Source: Saccharothrix deserti (GTDB lineage Bacteria > Actinomycetota > Actinomycetes > Mycobacteriales > Pseudonocardiaceae). Taken from it: a DNA stretch of 64,000 nt. The DNA lies in the NCBI RefSeq assembly GCF_009769385.1, contig NZ_VKAB01000016.1:62001-126000 (forward strand). Reading direction: 5' to 3'. Every line of letters starts with the position of its first letter. Position 1 is the stretch's first letter. A model generated the notes under the pieces. It did not search any database, was not told the DNA's origin, and saw only the letters and a list, made by a program, of their open reading frames with translations. The position numbers and the translations under genes are program-made. Positions 19,560-25,902 of this stretch are shown here, piece by piece.

Positions 19560-19712
19560 CAAGTGGAGGGCAGCGACAAGGCGACCGGTGAGGTGGCGCC
19601 ACGGGTGGGTCGCTGAGGCCGGCACGTGCACACCGACACCGAACTGCGTGCCATGTTCCCCGCGATGCTCCAGCAGTCCGGCTATCACACCCGGCTCATC
19701 GGTCGCCCTTCA
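19560..19712 (+). pseudogene. Transposase N-terminal relic (IS982-like), frameshifted
   Basis: 'DTELRAMFPAMLQQSGYHTRL' (about 19635-19700) matches the N-terminal 'HLR(x)MFP..PQQSGYNKRL' block of IS982-family transposases. The preceding part ('RWRHGWVAEAG', like 'HRWLRHA') lies in another frame, so the gene is frameshifted as well as truncated. It is oriented opposite to the 18130-18224 fragment, so the two bracket the MFS gene. Confidence 0.5.
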
Positions 19713-19905
19713 GGGCACTCGGTCGACGAAGGCGCCTTGGGTATCTGCGCCGAGACCAGGACGAACACCGCGTCGCCCGATCCTCTTGATCGCAGTCGTC
19801 CACGACACGCCGACCCGCTCGAATGTCGAACGCAACATCGCGTAAAGACCGGCGCGGATCGTGAGTTGGTGCGGGTTGGCACGGGCCGCGCGAGCCGAGG
19901 CCGTC
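19700..19905 (-). pseudogene. Relic of a cyclase-like/effector-associated signalling protein
   Basis: Read on the minus strand, 'NPHQLTIRAGLYAMLRSTFERVGVSW' is followed, after a frameshift, by 'RGSGDAVFVLVSAQIPKA' and then 'FVDRVP' in the first frame. Together they reproduce the 'LRxGLYxxLxxAFExxGIPWxxCxxEDRGDGVLVLVPPxxPKxxFVDxLP' domain that opens many actinobacterial multi-domain signalling/conflict proteins. It is plainly dead: frameshifted and only about 65 residues long. The family naming is from memory. Confidence 0.42.
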
Positions 19906-19976
19906 CGATCAGGAGCGCGCCGGGTTCGTGGGTTGCGCATCGGGTATGCGCCGGCTTCGGCCGCCCGCCGGCGGGA

Positions 19977-20090
19977 GTGCGCCCGGACACGGCCGAGAAG
20001 TACCTCGACCGGGTCAAGCAGAAGTACACCGAATGCGGACGCGCGACATATACCAAATCGGACCCGTACGCGTTGTGCCTGCGGGAACCG
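19977..20090 (+). pseudogene. LuxR/NarL-type HTH fragment, remnant
   Basis: 'RPDTAEKYLDRVKQKYTECGR' followed by 'ATYTKSDPYALCLRE' matches the recognition-helix end of response regulators with a 'TVxEYLxRVRxKYAxxGRPAxTKxDLYxRAxEDG' tail. Nothing upstream in frame belongs to such a protein, so it is a fragment. With the neighbouring relics it shows that 19.5-20.1 kb is decayed DNA. Confidence 0.4.
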
Positions 20091-20298
20091 ACTGACCGGA
20101 CGACCCTCGCCCGTTCCTTGCCCCCTAGCGCGGAGAAGCGCGCCTACGGTGTGCCGACTACGCCGTTTGCGCTGCACACAGAAGTTTTCAATACACCCCA
20201 TAGGCGAATTGCAGGCAATGCGGGAATAAAACCCGAAGCCTTGCCGGACGATGATGCACTGTTTAGAGTCCGCGCTTGCGAAAGGGGGTGAATTCACT

Positions 20299-20460
20299 GT
20301 GTTGGACTTGACTTTCGATGTCGAAGAGTTGGCGCTCGACGACCTCGCGGTCGTCGCCATGCGCGACGCCGTAGCGCTCCCGGAGACCGGCGCGTCGGGC
20401 GGGTCGTGCTCGGGCGGCAGCTCGTGCTGCTGCTGCCCGTCGCCGCAACTGCCGGACTGA
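20299..20460 (+). CDS. Thiopeptide precursor peptide 1 (lactazole-like)
   Basis: 53 residues from GTG 20299 with AAAGGGGGTG (20281-20290) upstream; this start makes the leader exactly as long (33 residues through GAS) as in the second precursor. The leader is acidic and Asp/Glu/Leu-rich ('DVEELALDDLAVVAMRD') and ends 'VALPETGA', nearly the 'VALPENGA' of the lactazole precursor LazA as I recall it. The predicted core starts at Ser: SGGSCSGGSSCCCCPSPQLP and a final Asp. Four adjacent Cys suggest a run of thiazoles; Ser1 and Ser10 (followed by Cys) are the natural pyridine-forming pair. It heads the operon of modifying enzymes and is followed by a hairpin. Confidence 0.88.
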   Translation: MLDLTFDVEELALDDLAVVAMRDAVALPETGASGGSCSGGSSCCCCPSPQLPD

Positions 20461-20467
20461 CCCCGAG

Positions 20468-20488
20468 AGGACTGCACGTCGCAGTCCT
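20468..20488 (+). terminator. Hairpin between the two precursor genes
   Basis: Eight-bp perfect stem AGGACTGC/GCAGTCCT around ACGTC, starting 8 bases after the stop of precursor 1. It is a likely partial terminator or 3'-stabilising structure, giving more precursor than enzyme mRNA. Confidence 0.5.
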
Positions 20489-20559
20489 TGCTCCCTCAAC
20501 GGCACGGTGCGCTCGTTCGCGGGCGTTGCGGGCCGGACGACCCACTTGGAGGGCTTGTC

Positions 20560-20727
20560 ATGTACGAACTGAGCTTCGAGGTCGAGGACCTGGTCCTGGA
20601 CGACTTGGCCGTCACCGCCATGCGTGACGGCGTCGCGCTGCCGGAGACCGGCGCGTCGAACTCCTGCTCCTGCGGTTCGTGTTGCTGCTGCCAGCAGGAC
20701 CCGGGTTTACCCCCCGCCATGGGCTGA
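20560..20727 (+). CDS. Thiopeptide precursor peptide 2 (lactazole-like)
   Basis: 55 residues from ATG 20560 with GGAGGG 6 nt upstream. The leader (MYELSFEVEDLVLDDL, then AVTAMRDGVALPETGA) is collinear with that of precursor 1 at all 33 positions with mostly conservative changes, so both should be read by the same leader-binding protein. The predicted core is SNSCSCGSCCCCQQDPGLPP ending AMG: six Cys, and only Ser1, Ser3, Ser5 and Ser8 as dehydration sites. The Gln-Gln-Asp-Pro tail recalls LazA's AQPQDM tail. The LPETG string is not a sortase signal: no membrane anchor follows. Confidence 0.88.
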   Translation: MYELSFEVEDLVLDDLAVTAMRDGVALPETGASNSCSCGSCCCCQQDPGLPPAMG

Positions 20728-20740
20728 GTTCGATCAGCAC

Positions 20741-20772
20741 GCCGGGAGCACCCGTTCGCGGGCGCTCCCGGC
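20741..20772 (+). terminator. Hairpin between precursor 2 and the first modifying enzyme
   Basis: Nine-bp perfect outer stem GCCGGGAGC/GCTCCCGGC (20741-20749, 20764-20772), extended inward by CCC/GGG past one mismatch. It lies 13 bases behind the second precursor stop and 77 bases before the LanB start, so it probably acts as an attenuator that lowers enzyme expression relative to precursor. Confidence 0.55.
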
Positions 20773-20849
20773 CCCCACGCCATGGGGATTCACACCGCAC
20801 CGGACCAGAGAGCACACGTCCACGGGCGAAACACACGGGGGACCACCGG

Positions 20850-23282
20850 ATGACCAGTGCACCGACCCGCCTCACCGCGGAACTCGCGCCCTACGCGCTG
20901 ATCCGCGTGGCGGCGCTGCCGCACCCCGGGCCGGCGCCGTCGGACTTCCGGGCCGCGCTGGACGCGGTGGTCGCGGCGGAGGCCCGGATCTCGGCGATGG
21001 CGGCCGACCTGGCGGACGCGTTGCACGACAGCGCCGACACCCACTCCCCCGGCTTCCACCGGCGCGTCGTGCTGCCGTTGCGGCGAGCCGTCCACAACGG
21101 ACGTGCGCCCCGGCCCGCGCTGCCGGCGGAGCTGGGCACGTTGTCCGACCGGGTTCCCCTGCTGGCGCACTGGCTCGACGCCCGCACCGCGCTGGAGACG
21201 GCGGTCGACGCGGCGCTGAGCGCCTGGCCCGCCGGTCTCGCCGCGTCGCGGGCGTGGCTGGCCGAGGTGTGCTCGACCGGTGAGCTGCGCCGGGCGAGCG
21301 TGCTGACCGGGGCGGACCTGTTGCACGGCGTCGACCGGACCGCGGCCGGTCGCGGTGAGCCGGATCGCAAGGCGCGCAAGGCGGAGGCGACCGTGCTCCG
21401 GTACGCACTGCGCGCCACCGCCAAGACGAGCCCCCTGTCCTGGTACACCCACGTCGGGTGGGGCACGTGGGCGGACGGGCCGTGGCCCTCGGCGGAGCCC
21501 GTGTCGCACCCGGCGGTGAACCGGCTGCTGCCGGACAGGATCGTCGCGGCGCTGGGTCCGGTGTTGCCGCACCGCCTCGCGCCCGGTCTGCGGGAACGCG
21601 ACGGCCGCGTGCTGTTCCGCCGCGACACCCCGGTCGCCGGCGGCGGGCGGGCCCTGGTGACCAAGGAAGAGGAAGTCGACGTGGCCGCGACCGGGCCGCT
21701 GCGGTTCGTCATCGCGACCGTGCGGGCCGCCGGGCCGGAAGGGGTGCGGCCGGAGGCGGTCGCGGAGGCGTTGGCGGCCAGGCTGTCGGCGGCGGACGCG
21801 GCGAAGGCCGCGGGCTACGTGGCGAAGATGCGGGACATCGGCCTGCTGGTGCCGGTGTCCCCGATCGACCCGCAGGACCCGGACGCGATCGGCTCGCTCG
21901 CCACCTGGCTGCGGTCGCACGACGACACCGCCGCCGCCGAGGTGACGCGCCTGGCCGAGACGACCGCCGCGTTCGGCACGGCCGACCCGCCGACCCGGGC
22001 GACCACCATCGCCCATCTGGCCGAAGGCTGGCGCGGAGTCGGTGAACGCCTCGGCGCGGACCTGTCCGGCATTCCCCCGGTCGTGGAGGACGTGCTGCTG
22101 CCCGAACCGATCCCCGTCCCGCCCGGCGCGTCCGCCGCCCTGGCCCGGCTGACCCCGCTGCTGGTGGCGTTCGACCAGCAGATCCTCCTCCGCAGGCTGG
22201 CCAGGACCCGTTTCGTCGAGTGGTTCGGCGAAGGCGGCACGGCCTCGCTCGCCGACTGCGCCGCCCCGCTCGGCCTGGCCTGGCAGGACTCCACGCGGAT
22301 CGGCGACGTGCACGACCCCGAGGTCCTCGCCGTGCTCGACGCCCGCGCCAAGCTCGTCGACCAGGTCCACGACGGCACGGTCACCGACCACGTCCTCGCC
22401 ACGGCCGCCGACCTGCTGCCGCCCTGGGCGATCCGCCGGCCCGGTTCCTACGGCTTCTTCGTCCAGCCCACCGCCGACGGCGGGCTCGTGGTCAACCGCG
22501 TCTACGCCGGGTTCGGCAAGTTCACCAGCCGCTTCCTCGACCGGCTGCCCGGCGCGCGCGACGCGGTCGCCGCCCAGGTCGGCCGCTACCTGCCCGACCG
22601 GGCCCAGTTCCGCCCGGTCCGGGGCTTCAACGCCAACCTGCACCCGCTGCTGGACGCCCGCGAGATCGGGGAGGACGCCCGCTGGGCCGACCTGCCCGCC
22701 GACGAGATCGACGTCCGGCACGACCAGGACACCGACGAGATCCGGGTGACCCACCGCGGCGCCCCGCTCGACGTGCTGTACCTGGGATTCCTGATCCCGC
22801 TGGCGCTACCCGACCGGCAGATCCCGCTGTACTCCGACCTGGCCTGCGGCTGGGTCGACCTGGACCCGCTCCGCACGTCCACAGTGGACGGAGCTGTCAC
22901 GGTCAGGGGCCGACTCACCTACGGGGACGTCGTCCTGGCCCGCCGGTCGTGGGACTTCCCCGTGCCACCCGGCATCGGCGCCGAGGAACAGGCCGCCGTG
23001 GACACCGCGAGGCTGCGCGCCCGACACGGCCTGCCGGAGCACGTCTTCGTCGGGCCCGACCTCGGACCGATGTCGGCCGACGTCTACGAACGCACGCTCG
23101 CCGCGGGCAAACCGCAGTACGCCGACCTCGGCGACGCGCTGCACCTGCGCTGCCTGCCCCGCCTGCTCTCCCGGTTCCCCGAGGGCGTCCGGCTGACCGA
23201 GGCACTGCCCGTGCCCGGCGCCGGGTCACCGAACGGGCGGGTGGTCGAGATGATCGCGGAAACGTACTGGAGGGCACTGTGA
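20850..23282 (+). CDS. Thiopeptide dehydratase, tRNA-dependent glutamylation subunit (LazB/TbtB-like)
   Basis: 810 residues from ATG 20850 (GGGGGA 8 nt upstream). Split LanB N-terminal domain family (Lant_dehydr_N). Such proteins transfer glutamate from glutamyl-tRNA onto core Ser/Thr. Recognisable features are 'PYALIRVAALP' at the N-terminus, 'ALRATAKTSPLSWYTHVGWG' (the LanB 'R...K.TPR/SPFS' region) near residue 195, and the late 'GFNANLHPLLDAREI' and 'PLDVLYLGFLIPLALPD' motifs. It carries no elimination domain; that job falls to another gene. The stop is overlapped by the next gene through GTGA. First enzyme gene of a six-gene coupled operon. Confidence 0.88.
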   Translation: MTSAPTRLTAELAPYALIRVAALPHPGPAPSDFRAALDAVVAAEARISAMAADLADALHDSADTHSPGFHRRVVLPLRRAVHNGRAPRPALPAELGTLSDRVPLLAHWLDARTALETAVDAALSAWPAGLAASRAWLAEVCSTGELRRASVLTGADLLHGVDRTAAGRGEPDRKARKAEATVLRYALRATAKTSPLSWYTHVGWGTWADGPWPSAEPVSHPAVNRLLPDRIVAALGPVLPHRLAPGLRERDGRVLFRRDTPVAGGGRALVTKEEEVDVAATGPLRFVIATVRAAGPEGVRPEAVAEALAARLSAADAAKAAGYVAKMRDIGLLVPVSPIDPQDPDAIGSLATWLRSHDDTAAAEVTRLAETTAAFGTADPPTRATTIAHLAEGWRGVGERLGADLSGIPPVVEDVLLPEPIPVPPGASAALARLTPLLVAFDQQILLRRLARTRFVEWFGEGGTASLADCAAPLGLAWQDSTRIGDVHDPEVLAVLDARAKLVDQVHDGTVTDHVLATAADLLPPWAIRRPGSYGFFVQPTADGGLVVNRVYAGFGKFTSRFLDRLPGARDAVAAQVGRYLPDRAQFRPVRGFNANLHPLLDAREIGEDARWADLPADEIDVRHDQDTDEIRVTHRGAPLDVLYLGFLIPLALPDRQIPLYSDLACGWVDLDPLRTSTVDGAVTVRGRLTYGDVVLARRSWDFPVPPGIGAEEQAAVDTARLRARHGLPEHVFVGPDLGPMSADVYERTLAAGKPQYADLGDALHLRCLPRLLSRFPEGVRLTEALPVPGAGSPNGRVVEMIAETYWRAL

Positions 23283-24355
23283 CCGATGTCGTCTGCTACT
23301 ACCGTGACCCGGTGAAGGCGCCACTGCTCCGGGAGGCAGTGCTGCCCGCACTCGCGGCGGCGGAGCGCACCGGCGCCACCGGCCACGTGGAACGGCACTG
23401 GCTGCACGGCCCCCACCTGCGCATCAGGCTGGACGGCCCCGAGGAGGCCGCCGAGCTCGTCGCGGACGGGCTGCGCTCGTACCTGGCCACATCTCCCTCC
23501 ACAGTGGACACATCGGACGAGGAGCTGCTGGCGCAGGCCCGGCGCAACGGTGTGGCCGAGCTGATCCGGCCACCCTACGAGCCGATCCACCCGGACAACA
23601 CGGTCGTGGTGGAGCCGACGGACCTGACCGACATCCGGGGGTTGCTCGGCTCGGACGTGCTGGTGGACCTGCGGACGCGGTGCCTGCGCCTGGGGGTGCC
23701 GGCCGTGCGGGGTGCGGTGGCCACCGACGGCACGTCCGCGTCCCGCGTCCACCTCGCCCTGACCGCGATGGCCGCGCACGCGAGCCGCTACCCGGCCGGG
23801 CTGCTCAACGGCTACCACTCGTTCCTGTCCCACCTGGAGGACTTCCTGCTGCACAGCGATCCGGACGGCGTGCTGCGCGCGCGGTTCGACCAGGTGTGGG
23901 AGCGCAACGCCGACCCGGTCACGGAAACCGTCCGCGACATCGCCGAGGGCCGGACCCGGACGCCGTGGACGGCGTGGACGGTCGACACCCGCGGCCTGAT
24001 CGAGGAGGTCTTCGACCGGGGCGAGCTGCCCACCGAGCGCCCGTCGCTGCACGGCGAGCGGGCCGTGGAACTGGGCGAGGAGAAGGCGATCCGCCGCTGG
24101 CACCCCGACCACCGCGACTACCAGAGCGAGTACCACCGGCAGCTCCAGGCCGTCGACCTCGACCACCCGCTCTACCAGCGACCCGTCACCGTCTACCGCT
24201 TCGGGACCAACATGCTCTACCAACTGCTCGCGGTGTGCGACGTGACGCCGGTCGAGCGCTACCTGGCGGCGGACCTCGTCGCGAAGGCCGCCCAGCGGAT
24301 CACCGGGGTCGGCTGGTCCGAGCACATCGCGCGGATGGCCGAGGTGACGCGGTGA
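23279..24355 (+). CDS. Pyridine synthase / LanB C-terminal-like protein (LazC/TbtD-like)
   Basis: 358 residues from GTG 23279, overlapping the glutamylation gene by GTGA with GGAGGG just upstream. Belongs to the lantibiotic dehydratase C-terminal/thiopeptide superfamily: the 'VERHWLHGPHLRIRL' segment is the family signature (W.xGPHLRxRL). Of the two such domains in this cluster, the other is fused to a dehydrogenase as in LazF, so this stand-alone protein most likely corresponds to LazC, the [4+2] cycloaddition enzyme that forms the central pyridine and releases the leader. The swap of roles (this one elimination, the other pyridine synthase) cannot be excluded from sequence alone. Confidence 0.75.
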   Translation: MTDVVCYYRDPVKAPLLREAVLPALAAAERTGATGHVERHWLHGPHLRIRLDGPEEAAELVADGLRSYLATSPSTVDTSDEELLAQARRNGVAELIRPPYEPIHPDNTVVVEPTDLTDIRGLLGSDVLVDLRTRCLRLGVPAVRGAVATDGTSASRVHLALTAMAAHASRYPAGLLNGYHSFLSHLEDFLLHSDPDGVLRARFDQVWERNADPVTETVRDIAEGRTRTPWTAWTVDTRGLIEEVFDRGELPTERPSLHGERAVELGEEKAIRRWHPDHRDYQSEYHRQLQAVDLDHPLYQRPVTVYRFGTNMLYQLLAVCDVTPVERYLAADLVAKAAQRITGVGWSEHIARMAEVTR

Positions 24356-25902
24356 ACGACGTGCTGCTGCGCTTGCGCCCCATCGCGCACGCCACCCCCA
24401 CCGCGACCGGCCTGCACGTGCGGGGCTGGAAGTCCAGCTTCACCCTGGACGGCGGCAAGGGCCTGTGGACCATCTGGGAACGCCTCGCCGGTCCGCTGGC
24501 CGACGGCGTGCCGCCGGGGCGACTGGCCGTTCCGGAGAACGCGCCGCCGGCCGTGGCCAAGGCCTTGGAGCTGATCATCGCCCAGTTGTGGGAGCACGAC
24601 CTGCTGGTCGAGGTGCCCGCGTCATGGGGCGACGAGGCGCCTCCCGGGGACATCGCGAGCTGGCTGGAGTCCGTCGCCGCGTCACCGCTGGAGTCGTGGC
24701 GGCGGATGAAGGCCACGACGGTCACCGTGACGGGTGACGACGCGTTGGCGAAAGCGGCGGTCCGCGCGCTGACCGCGACCGGGCTGAAGACCGTGGTCGA
24801 GTCCGGCGAAGGGCTCCTCCTCACCGCCGGCGGTCACGCGGTCGCCGCCGGGTGCGCCGAGGACGTGGGTTTCGTGGTCGCGCCGGGCTCGCGGGCCGAC
24901 GTGCTCGCGGACGCGTCGGCGGTCGCCGACCGACTCGCGGGCACCGCGGGCACGCCGCCCGAGGTGCTGGCCGCGCTGCTCGGCTCGGCCGCCGCGCACC
25001 GGCTGGTGTGCGCGGTGGGCGGTCTGCCCGACCCGTCGGCGGAGGTGGTGAACATGTGGCAGGACGTGCCGCCGCCCGGCCCACCGCACCAGGCGGTGCT
25101 CGTCGCCGGGGTCGACCCGCTGCGCGCCGAGTACCACCCGTGGCTGTCCGAGGTCCGGCCGTGCGAGCCGAACGGGATACTGCTGGAAGTGCTGGGGGAC
25201 GCCGAACTCGGCCCGGTCGCGAAACCGGTGCCCGGCGACCTGCCGCAACTGCCGGTCAAGCTCGCCGCGTCCGGTGACGTGGTCGGGTTCGGCACGACCG
25301 AGCACTCGGCGCGGCTCGACGCGCTGATCCGTGCCGCGCGGAAGCTCGCGCCCGAGGGCGCGGTCCTCGGCGCGGACCGGACCCACGCCCTGGGCCTGGC
25401 GCTGCGCACGGCCGTGCGGGAGGTGCCGGGCACCCCGGTCGGCGAGGACGAATGGCTCACCGACCCGACCGCGCGGCGCTGGTGGAAGGCCGTCACACTG
25501 CGGTTCGGCCTGCCCGCACAGGTCGAGGTGACGAGGCTGGACCACCGCGTGGTCCGCGCCGTCGTGCGGCTCGGCGAGGAGGTGCTGTCCTGGGCGGTGG
25601 AGGCGGGCGCCGCCGACGCCGTGGCGTTCGCCGCGCTGGCCGCCGCCGGACGGGCGCAGGCCGGGCTCGACGACACGATCGTCCTTTGTGGAGCGGTGCC
25701 GGTCACCGCCCCGGAGGGGGCCGACGCGCCGTGGGCGAACCGGGACTGGTTCTGGCCCTTCGGGGTCCGGGACGGCGAGGAGGCGTTGCAGCACGACCTG
25801 CGGGCGCTGCTCGCGCCGGCCGAGGTGAAACCGGTGAGCCTCGGCCCGGTGTTGGACGCCGCCGGCGTGGTGGCGTTCGCGGTGCCGGAGGTGAGCCGGT
25901 GA
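24352..25902 (+). CDS. Azoline-forming cyclodehydratase partner, leader-binding (LazD/TbtF-like)
   Basis: 516 residues from GTG 24352 (GTGA overlap). Resembles the Ocin-ThiF-like/TOMM leader-peptide-binding proteins: an N-terminal RRE-like wHTH part ('LLRLRPIAHATPTATGLHVRG', 'LELIIAQLWEHDLLVEVP'), then an E1-like region without an ATP-binding signature. Its role is to grip the precursor leader and present core Cys residues to the YcaO enzyme encoded next. The conserved acidic leader of both precursors is the expected ligand. Family assignment rests on position between LanB-type and YcaO genes and on overall pattern. Confidence 0.75.
   Translation: MNDVLLRLRPIAHATPTATGLHVRGWKSSFTLDGGKGLWTIWERLAGPLADGVPPGRLAVPENAPPAVAKALELIIAQLWEHDLLVEVPASWGDEAPPGDIASWLESVAASPLESWRRMKATTVTVTGDDALAKAAVRALTATGLKTVVESGEGLLLTAGGHAVAAGCAEDVGFVVAPGSRADVLADASAVADRLAGTAGTPPEVLAALLGSAAAHRLVCAVGGLPDPSAEVVNMWQDVPPPGPPHQAVLVAGVDPLRAEYHPWLSEVRPCEPNGILLEVLGDAELGPVAKPVPGDLPQLPVKLAASGDVVGFGTTEHSARLDALIRAARKLAPEGAVLGADRTHALGLALRTAVREVPGTPVGEDEWLTDPTARRWWKAVTLRFGLPAQVEVTRLDHRVVRAVVRLGEEVLSWAVEAGAADAVAFAALAAAGRAQAGLDDTIVLCGAVPVTAPEGADAPWANRDWFWPFGVRDGEEALQHDLRALLAPAEVKPVSLGPVLDAAGVVAFAVPEVSR

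Noticed and set aside
19626..20291. A 221-codon plus-strand open frame that could be taken as one hypothetical protein.
   Set aside because: It is a mosaic: a transposase piece at the start and an HTH piece near the end, joined by sequence that codes on the other strand. No single family explains it.
20380..20400. LPETG motif in both small peptides, suggesting sortase-anchored surface proteins.
   Set aside because: No membrane helix or basic tail follows, the peptides have no signal sequence, and the motif aligns with the VALPENGA leader end of lactazole-type precursors.
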